From assembly GCF_011397635.1 (NCBI RefSeq), contig NC_064770.1, forward strand, positions 28,971,603-29,035,602: a stretch of 64,000 nt of DNA, given 5' to 3'. A program made the translations under genes and the position numbers. This DNA is from Epinephelus fuscoguttatus. Its lineage: Eukaryota > Chordata > Actinopteri > Perciformes > Serranidae. This document shows positions 22,965 through 34,351 of this stretch, piece after piece. Each line of letters begins with the position of its first letter. The stretch's first letter is position 1. The notes below the pieces were generated by a model. It saw nothing but the letters and a program-made list of their open reading frames with translations. It did no database searches and was not told the origin of the DNA.

Positions 22965-24229
22965 AACAGTGTACCAAGTATTACACAGATCAAACACTTG
23001 ATAAATGTGAGCACCATAAATTTCAACTTCTCTCAGTATCTTAAGGTGAAATAAATTTTGTTATAACACCCCTGCACAGTCCCTTTGCCCCACTTACAGT
23101 CTTTTCAGTTGAAGTTTTGAGACTAATAATACAGTTGATTAATTAATCCACACAACATCTCTGATTGGGACAAATAGCATCAGCCTCAAGAGAAATAATC
23201 CTCACATGCATGGTTGACACTGGAGATCTTAACTAGTCGTAATAGGTTTTGAAGGTATAGCGTCATTGAGCAAATCATTTCAGTGTGATAAGCCAGGTTG
23301 GACCCCCTTGATGTTTGTCTGCACTAAATATTTGGTGTCCTCTCTGCTCATTCATCCCCAGCAGGAAGTTCTCCAGTTGCTCTGTTTGCTGTAGGTATTT
23401 GAGTCAGTGCCTTCTGTAATCCAATCAGCCTGTTGCTGTAATCAAATACTGTATGTCTGCAGGAGTCGAGGCTAGAGCAGCTAGTACTACTGAGTGATGT
23501 GCTCAGCTGGAGGACAAATGTCTCCATAAGCAAAATGACTTAAAGAGATAGACGGTCAGACAGTAAACACTAGTATGTTGTGGTGGTCAGAGATATTGGC
23601 TTTTACTGTTTCCCAAGAAGAGTGCCAATACACTAAATGCGTTTTAATCTAGCGTTCACCTGTGACTGATGTTTGCTCAATCCTGTCAAGACACATGTTG
23701 TTCATGTTGACAACAACCTCACAGTGTGAGATGTGTCAGAGGCACAAGATACATTTCACTGTCAGCTTTTAACATCATTAGTTTGATTGCCTGAATAATA
23801 GAAAAAAAGGTACACTCATTTAGCATTTATATGCAGCATATCAAAAAATACCAGACAATTTCACACGATAATGTAGTTGAAAGCAGCTATAAGGAGCTTT
23901 ATAAGTGTTAATATCTTTGTTAAAGTCTATATCTCCTTTTGTGAAGCATCTCTTACAGATAATAGACGATTGGCAAGAAAATCGGTGGAGAATTATTGAG
24001 ATCCTTTATGTCAGTAAAAGTATCAACACAACATTATAAAAGTATTCAACTTCATTCAAAATATTCAATTTAGTAAAAGTGCAGAAAAATGTCTTTAAAT
24101 TTATCAGAAAGTACTTGTCATGCAGTTCAATATAGCCCCGCTTATTTAGCGACATTATTATACGTTTCATTATGAGATTATTAATACTGATGCATCACTG
24201 CTTGAGCAGTATTTTACTGTTGTAGCCAT
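22965..24229. other. Unassigned AT-rich intergenic sequence
   Basis: No supported gene. 23985-24130 contains a degraded piece of the widespread fish repeat built of 'aaaagtattcaacttcattcaaaatattcaatttagtaaaagt' motifs. Its continuation reappears at 24855-24990 after an insertion. Confidence 0.4.
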
Positions 24230-24855
24230 GGATGGATTACTGAATGGGCCTACCGGGAACAGGCCCAGGGGCCCAAAGTGTCAGGGGGCCCCCTGGCCTG
24301 CACCTGCAGAATGTTACTCAAATTAACATTTTTTTCTTCTTGAATCTAGAAAGCCTGCATTGTCATTGCATAGGAATACAATGAAATTAGTTATGACACT
24401 CAGGTGATGCATTTCAACAAAAAACACAAAAACACGACACACAGGACATTCACACGAACTGTAAGGAGACACAAAATAATGACAAAAGGGGCAAAACAAC
24501 CACAACGAGACACAAAATGGCTATAATACAGAAAACAACCAAAAGAAAAAATCCACAAAATGACCTCAAAAAGAAACAAAACAACAAAAAAGAGGCAAAA
24601 CCATCACAACCATCTGTAGCTGGTTACAGTGGATTCATTTTATAAGCCGATCAGGGTCATAAAATATATCTCGGCTGGATTGTATAGACAGTGCAGGCAG
24701 TGTGGTTGCACTGGGGCCCATGAGGTGGGGGGCCCATAGAGATAGTCGGCCCTCCAACAATGTGTTAGGTGGAAAATGGGCCCCTATGACCGATTGCCAC
24801 CTTGGAAATATTACTGTGCACTGGGGCCCATTGAAAATACCTTATGCCACTGTTT
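24230..24855. mobile_element. Possible hAT-like insertion rich in GGGGCCC
   Basis: Starts catggatggattactgaatgggcc and ends gggcccattgaaaataccttatgccactg. The complement of the right end (cagtggcataagg...caatgggcc) resembles the left. 'tgcactggggccca' occurs twice inside. It interrupts an older dispersed repeat whose halves flank it. Target duplications are not convincing, so borders are approximate. Confidence 0.4.
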
Positions 24856-24990
24856 TGGGTGGTGGTGAGATGAAGTGGAGTAGAGGTATAGAGCTGCAGA
24901 AAATGTAAATGCTCAAGTAAAGTACAAATACCTCAAAACTGTACTGATATACAGTACATGAGTAAATATACTTTTCCCCCACCACTTAAT

Positions 24991-25842
24991 CTAGTTTAAC
25001 ACCGCTGTAGTGATTTTATATGAACATGACATATAAAGTGTTAATTATCTATTTATTTTATTAATCATATTCATTTTATTAATTATATTCATTTATGAAG
25101 TACCTATTTATTCGTAAATACCCAATACGCTCTGTTTCACCTCAGCACACTCTATAAGCTAATGAAGGCCATGGGGAGGAGTTGATAACCCTGTGATAAA
25201 TCTAGTGTTGTTTAAATAGCGATGATGTGAAGGTGATGAAGGAGTAACTGGATATTTATAAACAGTTTTAATAGAAAACACAGTAACAATTTGGTTCAGG
25301 TCTAAAATGCGCGGAGTTATTGCTTAAGGAGAGGAAGTGCAGCTGTTGCATCATGTTACTTTTTTCCACCCCCCACTTCCCTCCCTCTGGCAGCTGAGGG
25401 AAACCAGCGAAGAATAGAACTGCTGCAATTAAGGCTGAATTTACTTTTCAACAACCCACTCTGCATGTTGAAAGACTGACCCTCCACGGCTTCTTCATCC
25501 TCCAACACTGCCGAGTGGGTGGGAAGCATCCCAGTTTATTCTCAGTGCTCCTTCCATCACACGGCACCTCTCAGAGGATACAGCACTCCTAATGTACAAA
25601 ATTAGACTTTCATTTGGCACTAAAGATAACTTCCTGGAAGTTAAGTGCATGAAAGGGTGGAACAGTTTAATCTGTTAAATGTCACTGTGATGGGACTTGA
25701 TGTCAGGGTAATAGTTTAATATCTCACACACCCACTCTTTTGCTCTTTAACTGACAGGTTGTATTAAATGGTAATTGAATACAGCTAGATTATGCTTGGA
25801 GAGATGTACCACCAACACATAGACACAATGATATTCTGTTTA
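24991..25842. other. Unassigned intergenic sequence
   Basis: AT-rich, then a mixed-composition part (25300-25620). No open frame, RNA or repeat could be supported. Confidence 0.4.
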
Positions 25843-26748
25843 TAGACGAATTCGGCGAGCGATTTGTGTATGCCGCCATCTTGCGGTGCCGCCGTTGCTG
25901 CGGTGACATGTGTCAGTCATCAATTCATTATGCTGTCATTGTGAACTGACTCTCTACAATGACAGCATCATGAATAGCTGGATTGATAATGTTAGACAGT
26001 GGCCTCCGGTAACTGATGAAGGTATCTTAAATGAGTACCGATATTAATTTAGAAATTAATCATTTGTTTGAGCGATAAGCAGGAAAGATTAGAGTAATAG
26101 GGAGATAATATCATTAAACACTGTGTAATATAACGTTAGCATACGTTACGTGTGCTGACGTTAGCAAGCTAGCAGCGTGACATTTAATCATTATGGACAG
26201 GGTACGTGACGTCTAAAAGGCGGTGTAAAATTTGCCCGACCCATCCGGAGCTCAGGTAATTTTGACCCTCAATCAGAGACCTGTAATTGCTGTTTTTCTG
26301 GTCATTGGAGGCCAGGCGATTAATAAAATATTCTTGAATAACAAAACACAAACACGTGTTGTTTTTAGTCAAGTAGCCTGTCCTTAATGATTAAATATCA
26401 CGCTGCTAGCTTGCTAACGTCAGCACACGTAACGTATGCTAACTTTATATTACAGTGTTTAATGATACAGTCTATTATCTCCCTATTACTCTAATCTTTC
26501 CTGCTTATTGCTCAAACAAATGATTAATTTCTAAATTAATATCGGTACTCATTTAAGATACCTTCATCAGTTACCCGAGGCCACTGTCTAACATTATCAA
26601 TCCAGCTATTCATGATGCTGTCATTGTAGAGAGTCAGTTCACAATGACAGCATAATGAATTGATGACTGACACATGTCACCGCAGCAATGGCGGCGCCGC
26701 AAGATGGCGGCATACACAAATCACTCGCCAAATTCATCTACACTGGAC
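25843..26748. mobile_element. Long foldback (palindromic) element
   Basis: Two nearly identical inverted arms of about 350 bp (25847-26200 and 26385-26745) enclose about 185 bp. The left arm has gcgagcgatttgtgtatgccgcc, the right arm its complement, and agreement continues through gctagcttgctaacgtcag near the centre. The ends read tagacgaattcggcgag and its diverged complement, with TA at both borders, so a TA-target (Tc1/mariner-type) MITE is plausible. Each arm carries a YY1-like caagatggcggc / gccgccatcttg motif. Transcripts would form a long hairpin. Non-coding. Confidence 0.85.
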
Positions 26749-26756
26749 CCAATTGC

Positions 26757-27045
26757 CAGAATAAATGTTGCCCTGGACTGGCTATCACACAGCTGACACA
26801 TAGAGACAGACAACCATTCACACTCACATTCACACCTACGGCCAATTTGGAGTCACCAATTAACCTAACGGGCATGTCTTTGAATTGTGGGAGGAAGCCG
26901 GAGCACCCGGAGAAAACCCACGCTGACACGGGGAGAACATGCAGACTCTGCACAGGGGGGCTCTCCCACCCCAGGCTAGAGCCAGGAGCGCTCTTGTTGT
27001 GAGGTGACAATGCTAACAACTGCACAACCGTGCCACTGTAATATG
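26757..27045 (-). repeat. Interspersed repeat resembling L2-type LINE 3' end (copy 1)
   Basis: Contains 'acatagagacagacaaccattcac', 'gggaggaagccggagcacccgg' and 'acacggggagaacatgcagactc', a block found throughout teleost genomes. A second, longer copy is at 30505-30895 and a fragment at 36195-36325. I associate it with 3' ends of L2-clade LINEs from general knowledge; orientation and family are not certain. The long frames on both strands over it are repeat artefacts. Confidence 0.5.
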
Positions 27046-27064
27046 TTGTCTGTAGTATATAATC

Positions 27065-27475
27065 ATCTGAAAATAAGAATTGTCCTATTTTCGTTACCTT
27101 AGAATGAGCTTTTTATGTCTACATAATGAGCAGATCCTTGTCCATGGAGTCCGCCATGTTGCACTGCCATGTGTCCAGAACAGACATTCATGTTTTCATA
27201 TCCACCAAAGCAGTTCGTACCCACTCTTCAATGAGCAGAACATCATCAGAGAAACACTTTTTTGTATCATGAGACTTGAGTGTTTTTACCACTTGAAATC
27301 ACCGGTTCTGTATGTATAGGACAGGAAGAGACCTCTGTGGATAATTTGGCTCCTGGCAAAACCTCCTGAACAGAACACTGAAGGAATTCTAACTGAGAGT
27401 TCATGCTGGGCAAATGGGAGTCTGCAATCCTTACTGCTAGAGGCTGATAAATCCTAAACACTGTAACTTTAATTA
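27065..27475 (-). mobile_element. MITE family B copy, reverse orientation
   Basis: The sequence from ttgtcctattttcgttaccttagaatgagc through ggagtctgcaatccttactgctagaggctgataaatcctaaacactg is the reverse complement of the family at 49679-50187 (cagtgtgtaggattta ... attgcagattgcaacc ... tcattctaaggcaacaaaa). Diverged from the other copies. Non-coding. Confidence 0.6.
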
Positions 27476-29490
27476 CATTAATTTTCAAACATCAATTTGT
27501 CCATTTTCTACATCAGTTTATGGTGTTATTGTTTTTTAATTTTGTCAAAGTAAAAGTCCTTTGCTCCTTTGATGTTATTGAAGGGAGACAAATGCACATG
27601 TTGTAAATATTGAGGTGGGGGTATCCCCTGCTGAAGTCTACGCTTGTGGGAGAACATCATTTGGCTTAAAATAGCCAGTTTGGTTGTCACAACCACAGCT
27701 GGACATGTCCGGCACGCCTGCTTTTGTTAATCTTGAGGAGTGGTCTGCTGGTTGGTGTCTTGCCATCTACCATCCCCTCTCCATCTGAACTATGTCATGG
27801 GGACGTATGAAACATTCAAATGTGACATGTCCGTGGTTTGCATTAATGAACAATACAATGTGCATTTAGTCTGCCTTTTAACTATTTTCCATGATCAGAA
27901 ACTGCGATTATGCCTTTGTAACAGTTCTGGTCAAGTTATTGATTATGTGTGTGTTTGAAGCAACTAAAGCTGTCAGCTGATATAGATGTCATGTCGTATG
28001 AGCCCACACAGATTTTGGACCATTAACCAAAGCTATTCCAAGTTCTAAGTTAAGTTTCTGTGTGTGTGTATGGTGCACTCATGTGCATGTGATCTCTTTT
28101 CCAGTGTTCAAGGTTACAGGGCAGTGAAATCAAGCGGTACTGCCAAGTCTTGTCTGCACATATGCAAAGACATGCCTGATTGGTTGCATAAGAGGGAAAG
28201 AGTGAAAGGAGAAACCTCTGACCCCAACCAGATACCATCCCACCGAATCACAGCCATAAATTACAGTCCATTCCTCCGTGTTTATCAAAGAGCTTGCTCC
28301 CACTTTCCCATCCCACTTATTTGTTCTAACTTGACAACAAATGCACTCAGCAGATGCTTATTGTAAAAGAATCTCTGCACTTTGCATCCGTCTGCCATGA
28401 AGGAAAAAGGAAACAGTTGGCTTTGTGAGATATGTTTTATTGTAGTAATCAACAGGAAATATTTTAAAGTTGTCTGTCATTTTATAAATTGTTGTCTCAC
28501 ACCACAAACTAAAATCCTGTGAGGAGAAAACAAGGTGCAACTCAGAGTCAAGATTGCTTCAAATGCATTTAGTGGAAGACAAGAAGAGGTTGTTGTATTC
28601 AATCCATTAAACAAAGAGAGTATTTGCTGTTTCTTGCTTTGATCAAGAAACACAAGATATTAACACTGATTTTTTTTAAATAATGTATTAATACTTAGTG
28701 TCTATTCACCTAGAAAGATCATAAAACCAATAATAATAATAATTTATTTACAATAACAGCCCAATAAACGTACAGTTCTTTCCTCTCACTATACACATAG
28801 GAAGTCCACGGCCCGGTTCTTGGTTCAAATGGTGGTGGAAGCACCATTTGTTTTCTGGAGCAAGCCCATTCTGATATTTTCAGCACAAGTCAGCAAGATA
28901 AAAATACAAATGTGTTGGAATTTGCTGAAATGGCAGTCATGGTGCTTTTGGTTTGAGAAATGTGGAGGGGAAACTAATTCATCTCACCTGGGATAAGTGA
29001 AACAGTGGAACACAGCCTGACCCAATATCTTTATTACATGCCCTATTAAAAATAAAAAGAACGAAAGAGACTAATGCCGCTGGCCATGAATATAAAAAAA
29101 CAACATAATACGCCATATGACATCAGTAGATTCAATACTAACTAATAACCAAATGACTATATAAAGTGCATCTCTCCATGGTTTGATGGTTTTGTTTTTT
29201 TATTTTGCCAAACAGCAGATGGATTATTTGTAGCCATGGTGCCCATGCGCCAGAAGAAAATGTTGGCATTGTGTGTTTCTGCAAACTACGAATGGCAAGA
29301 CAGGTTTAATTTATTTATATAGCATATTTCATTTGCTTGTTTCATGCATATCCTGTCAACCTTTTTTAAAGTGACTTAGTATATGAGCTGATTTTGTCAT
29401 CAGGAGGTGGAGGGGATGGTAGAACATACCTGCCAAGCTGCAGACTTGCAGACAGCTGTTCAAGACCAACAAACTACAGCAGTTTTAACG
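27476..29490. other. Unassigned intergenic sequence
   Basis: Two kilobases with no gene-like frame and no repeat I can classify beyond short AT runs and a small (AAT)n at about 28731-28745. Frames near 28064-28366 and 28050-28238 lie opposite each other and show no family features. Confidence 0.4.
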
Positions 29491-29494
29491 AGTC

Positions 29495-29790
29495 ATTGCT
29501 ATGTTTTTCCAGCTGCTTTTTAGGCTCAAAACATGGGTGATTTGTAGCAACATGTCAGTGTGTTTCCATCACCTTTTTAGGGTGCAAGTGTGGGTGTTTT
29601 GTAGCAACTCATCTTTGTTTTTCCAGCACCTTTTTAGGCTACAATCGCAGGTGATTTGTAGTGACCTGTCTGTGCGTTTCTATCAACTTTTTAATCTCCA
29701 ACCATAGGTGTTTTGTAGCAACCCATCTGTGTTTATCCAGCAGCATTTTAGGTCCCAAATGTGGGTGTTTTGAAGCAACCCATCAGTGGG
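29495..29790. repeat. Minisatellite, about five diverged 60-bp units
   Basis: The unit is roughly: tttttccagcacctttttag, then gctacaa.., then gtgggtgttttgtagcaacc, then catctgtg. It recurs near 29505, 29565, 29625, 29685 and 29745 with 15-25% differences. Because 60 is divisible by three, one frame (29501-29707) reads as 20-residue repeats. It has no start context or conserved residues and I do not call it coding. Confidence 0.85.
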
Positions 29791-30420
29791 GATAGTGCCA
29801 CAAAAAACGATTAGCTTTTCCCAAGACATCACTGCATTTCCGGCAAGGATTGTGCCCCCAAAACCCAGTATTTTAAGCCAAAACGTGATCCTAATCATAA
29901 CCAAGTGGGTTTTGTGCATAAACACCACAGCGTTGTTGAAAAAATTTAAATGCATCTGCTACATCATAACATGCAAATATAACGTATCTGTGGTTTGCAG
30001 AAACGTACAAGGCCAACATTTTTTTCTGGGTTTTCATGTGTGTGATCTGCCACAACACAAGCAGGTCAAAGTGAAACTAGGGCGTTCAGTGTATGCCTGT
30101 ACCAAACACATGATTAAGCAAAGTTTTTCACTTTAATATACTTTAATAATATACCAAAATGTTATCTCTGGGTATGATTTGATTTGTTTGCACTAGTTTC
30201 CTGATATTTTTTTATTGTGACACAATCTTAAAACTGATTTCTTACTTCTTCAAATTCATTTTTCATCATATATACATTTTAAATCCTGACATAAAATGTA
30301 GGCTATTGTCAGATATAACATCTATTATGACATTATGATGACACGAAAATGCATCTAAATTTGAGTTGTTAATATGTCACAAAATATATTTCTTTGTCAG
30401 AAGTGGCCAACAAACCTGTA
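29791..30420. other. Unassigned intergenic sequence
   Basis: AT-rich; no supported gene, RNA or mobile element. Confidence 0.4.
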
Positions 30421-30462
30421 AATATATATATATATATATATATATCTATATATATATATAAG
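30421..30462. repeat. (TA)n microsatellite
   Basis: About 20 TA units with one interrupting C. A second TA/CA tract follows the L2-like repeat at 30894-30957. Confidence 0.95.
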
Positions 30463-30504
30463 GAAACATGTCCCATGAGCATCCAAAGCATTAATATGTT
30501 GGCT

Positions 30505-30893
30505 TCATATCATTCATTCATTCATCTTCTAACCGCTTCATCCTCTTGAGGGTTGCGGGGGGGCTGGAGCCTATCCCAGCTGACATCGGCCGAGACCTGT
30601 CCAGGGTACACCCTGGACAGGTCGCCAGACTATCACAGGGCTGACACATAGAGACAGACAACCATTCACGCTCACATTCACAACTATGGACAGTTTAGCG
30701 TTACCAATTAACCTAATCCCCAGTCTGCATGTCTTTGGACTGTGGGAGGAAGCCGGAATGCCCGGAGAGAACCCACGCTGACACGGGGAGAACATGCAAA
30801 CTCCGCACAGAAGGGCTCCCATGCCCGGGATCGAACCGGCAACCCTCTTGCTGTGAGGCGTGAGGCTAGAGGAGAGTGTGAGAGTGCTAACCA
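30505..30893 (-). repeat. Interspersed repeat resembling L2-type LINE 3' end (copy 2)
   Basis: Starts with an attcattcattcatc microsatellite. It continues through 'ccgcttcatcctcttgagggttgcgggg', 'ggacaggtcgccagactatcacaggg' and 'acacggggagaacatgcaaactccgcac', ending 'ctgtgaggcgtgaggctagaggagag'. It is longer than copy 1 and includes the part missing there. The short tandem repeat at its edge fits an L2-like 3' tail, read on the minus strand. The 131-codon minus frame over it is non-genic. Confidence 0.55.
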
Positions 30894-30957
30894 CCATATA
30901 TATATACATATATATATATATGTATACACACACATATACATATATATATATATATAT
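30894..30957. repeat. Mixed TA/CA microsatellite
   Basis: Alternating TA and CA dinucleotides directly after the L2-like repeat. Such tracts often grow from the tails of retroposed copies. Confidence 0.9.
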
Positions 30958-32956
30958 TCTCAGCACTGCATTTCGTGTTAAATCAAGATTTCCCTTTGGT
31001 CAATATTTGTGGGCTTTTTTTTCTTTGGCCTTTTAACTTAATATAGAGCACAGATCTGATACAGTATTACTCCACTCTGTCTCCCATGAGCCTTGTGGGC
31101 CTATGTGACACTTTCATTTCAGATTACTTTAATTAGATTGTCTGTGGAGGCTCTAAAAATTATGTGTTAAGTCTTTGATTACCAATATGTGAGGGGTTTT
31201 AGTTAGATTCTCCTGTTCATACTGTGTTTTATGTCTTGAGGTCACAGAAAGGGCTGAACTTTGAGGTGCTTGTTGTCTTTGGTTATTTTTAATTTTGTGC
31301 ACATATAAAGAGAAAAGGTCTCATCCATAAATTATAGAGATAGTGTACAGCTGTGTTTTTATTTCCCTTTAGAATACATATTGCATATGAGAAGAATTAC
31401 AACTGAACTCCCACTTCTGTGGTGAGCGGCATCTCCTCTCCTCCTGCCTGTCCTGCTCACACCTACTGACTGCCTGTGCACGGGGCAAGAGGAGAGAGGG
31501 GGAGAGATCCCACGCTGAAGAGCTGTGGACTGCGATTACTTTAAGCAGCATGCATGGGAATAAATTATAACGTATTAGTTGCTTTTTTTTCTTAACAGTC
31601 GAAATAAGTCACTGATTTTGTTGCTTTTAAAAAATAAAGTCACAAAAAGGGTCTGAAAAGTCACTAAATTTAGCATGAAAGTCGCCCAGCACTTATATAA
31701 CATAATCTACCATATTACATGCTTTATTTTGTTTGGGGTTACAGTTTACTTCGCAAAAGGCCTTTTTTAATGGCTTATTTGCTTTTTGTGTGGAAGTCAC
31801 ATCAGCCTGTCCTGCTGTTTATTGGATTTGGGTTGGTTTACACTCCAGCAACTTCAGCCAACATTACCTGAGATAGTGTTATTGTTAGTCTTGATATTAA
31901 AAGCTTTTTTTTCTTGTAATGTTAAAAGTGAAACATACAGTACAGTTTGGAAATATGAAAAACAAAGCATAACTGTAATATGTTAGTAGACCTATGCAAG
32001 CTAAGCAAAATAAGATGAGCTAAACAGAGTTATGTTAGAGTGAAATAACAGTCTGATCTTTAGGGCTGGATATCGTTACAGTTACAATACCAGTACCAAT
32101 ACCAGTACCCTTAAAGTGATACCAATACTTTATTCAATACCCATAATGTGAATGGAGTGGCACATACTTTAAAACTTTTTGGTGGCATCTCGGCACACTG
32201 CACTACCATCTCCATCAAATACATCGCACTTGACTTCACCCCACCACAGACTGTATGTGTTGTAGCTCCAGCTGCAGGAGTATGGCCATTCACACAGTGA
32301 CAGGGCTAACTGCTATTAAGGAGTTTAATGACAGAATCAAGCCATTTCGGTGACGGTGTGAGTTTGTTGGGACCATAGACTGGATGGATGAAGGGATGAA
32401 CAACATGATAAGCCTGTTTTTGTCTACCACTGCCTGAAATCAAGGACCCATTGTGTCAGAAAATACCTCTGTCAATCAGTATTGTAAACTGTTGCCGCGG
32501 GAGAACAGCAAGTTTGACAGATATTGTAAGAATTACCTAGGGGAGTGGGGCTTAGCAAATGCTTGCTCAGTTAGTGTTTGCTCAAAGTCGCAATGTTCCT
32601 GGTAAACTGTTGAGTAAGAAAATATATAGACAGATGCTATTTGTACCCAGGGATGTCCATAGACAACAGTGCTTTTTGCATTTGGGGTGGAGTAGCCTAT
32701 GTAGCATCATGGCAGAGACGAGCATCCAGATGTCCATAGCCAAAAATGCTATATACATCCTAACAATATAAAAATATGAAGTTAACACAAACAGGTCTAT
32801 TAATCTATTCTGCTAAGGTTTATGTACACAGTGTGCATTCAGCAGCTTTATACATCCTAAAAAATGAAATAATAAGTCAACCTAAGTCTAAAAATAAGAC
32901 AACACTAACTCAAATGGGACTCAAACCCCAGTTTGTTTCATGAAAGTCCAGTGTTT
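30958..32956. other. Unassigned intergenic sequence
   Basis: No supported gene. 31560-31690 shows 'aagtcacta' type repeats common in fish dispersed elements. 32060-32300 begins with tandem 'accagtaccaatacc' motifs typical of decayed repeat ends. Everything else is AT-rich without structure that I can interpret. Confidence 0.4.
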
Positions 32957-33289
32957 AACCCATTTATCCAGCAGACTTGGCGTGCTCACTCAAAAAGTCT
33001 CAAAAGTAATAGGGTGCCGGTCCCAAACAATCCACAGAAAAGTACAAAACCTGACAGCACTCACTTATAAGTGTGACACTTTTAATTTAATAAACTGCAC
33101 AGCAGCAGATAAACGGACGTGTTTCAGCTCATAGCTGTCCTCAGCGTTAGGAGTAGGTGTAACGCTGAGGAGGGCTATGAGCTGAAACGCGTCCATTTAT
33201 CTGTTGCTGTGCAGTTTATTAAATTAAAAGTGTCACACTTATAAGTGAGTGCTGTCAGGTTTTGTACTTTTCTGTAACCCATTTATCCA
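32957..33289. mobile_element. Hairpin insertion flanked by 14-bp direct repeats, Penelope-like candidate
   Basis: AACCCATTTATCCA occurs at 32957-32970 and 33276-33289 and brackets a 305-bp insert. From about 33035 to 33275 the insert is a near-perfect palindrome: arms of about 115 bp and a loop of about 10 bases (33150-33159). In the right arm CTGAGGA (33165-33171), a small GCT-ATG-AGC stem, and GAAA (33184-33187) followed by CGCGTC have the layout of a hammerhead ribozyme core (CUGANGA...GAAA). Hammerheads are known from the terminal repeats of Penelope-like retroelements, which often carry inverted partial copies. That assignment is inference; the palindrome and direct repeats are seen. Confidence 0.6.
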
Positions 33290-34084
33290 CCATATCTTAT
33301 TACTGCCATGGACTGTTGTCGAAAACTATGTCACCTGAATCTCTGGCCGTACATTTATGAGTTTTCTCTTGTAATTCACCACTTTAATCCCAGAATATCG
33401 GAGATTAGCTGGTATTACCCCTAACCATGACCTCTTTGCACTAATCCTAACTGTTTCTGACCTAGAGGTGTCAACATGACGAGCTCTAGCCAATCACAGC
33501 ATGCAGTGGGATCTGTAATAACGTGTAAATAGCCAAAATACTGCAGTGTGATTATTCTCACCTTGGTGCAAGCAGGCACTCTGAAATGTTTAACATCTAT
33601 TTGGGTCAAATGTTTCCCTCTGGTTGAAATGTAAAGACAGAGTAGTTCCCCTGTCATCAATGCTTAAATGACATACGATGCACCATCAACTGTGTTTTCC
33701 CTTTTTCTGATGGAAATATTTAGAAAACTACCTTCTCAAGTGTCTCCCACACTTTCATGGAGTCTAGTTGTATGTATGCCAACTAATCACGTCATCCATG
33801 GACATTGTATAATGTATAATATTTAGAGTCTTATTATACACATAAATTATATCAATAAGATTAAAATACGTTGTTGAGCTACACCTCTGTTTTTACTAAA
33901 TCAATCCGGAGAAATATTCCCACACTTTAGGTTTCTAAATGTCATCTGCAAAGTGTCAATTTCACTCCACACTCATTTGCAAATTGTATATTTGCGGACG
34001 GTGAACAGCACCTACAGATAGTCCCAACAAAACTATGAAACATGTCTTAAAATATTCATACAAAACTATGTTATTGTCATGCAC
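33290..34084. other. 3' flank of the Kir2 gene
   Basis: AT-rich sequence without open frames of note; probably beyond the channel gene's 3' UTR. Confidence 0.4.
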
Positions 34085-34090
34085 TTTATT
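34085..34090 (-). terminator. Kir2 gene polyadenylation signal candidate
   Basis: TTTATT on the plus strand, i.e. AATAAA on the minus strand, about 265 bases downstream of the channel's stop codon. A longer 3' UTR using a later signal cannot be excluded. Confidence 0.5.
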
Positions 34091-34351
34091 ACTAGAATCA
34101 TCTGCAAATTGAAACATGACAGTTTTCTTTGCATTTGATAATGCTTCGTAACCATCTCAGGGAAGCAAAAGAGTTAATCCAGTGAGAAGTGCAATGAGTT
34201 TCATCCCTGCTTGTCTAACAGGGATCAGTTCTGCTGTTTCTCCTCCTGTAGTGGTATCCTCGTGTCAGTAGGATGACAGTCATAGGGCTCTTTACGCAAC
34301 ACTTGCATTGCTCTGCATCCAAAAACAAACTAGACGAGCAACAGCCAAAGG

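Noticed and set aside
30571-30966. 131-codon minus frame with alternating Tyr/Ile start
   Set aside because: Product of a TA/CA microsatellite joined to an L2-like repeat.
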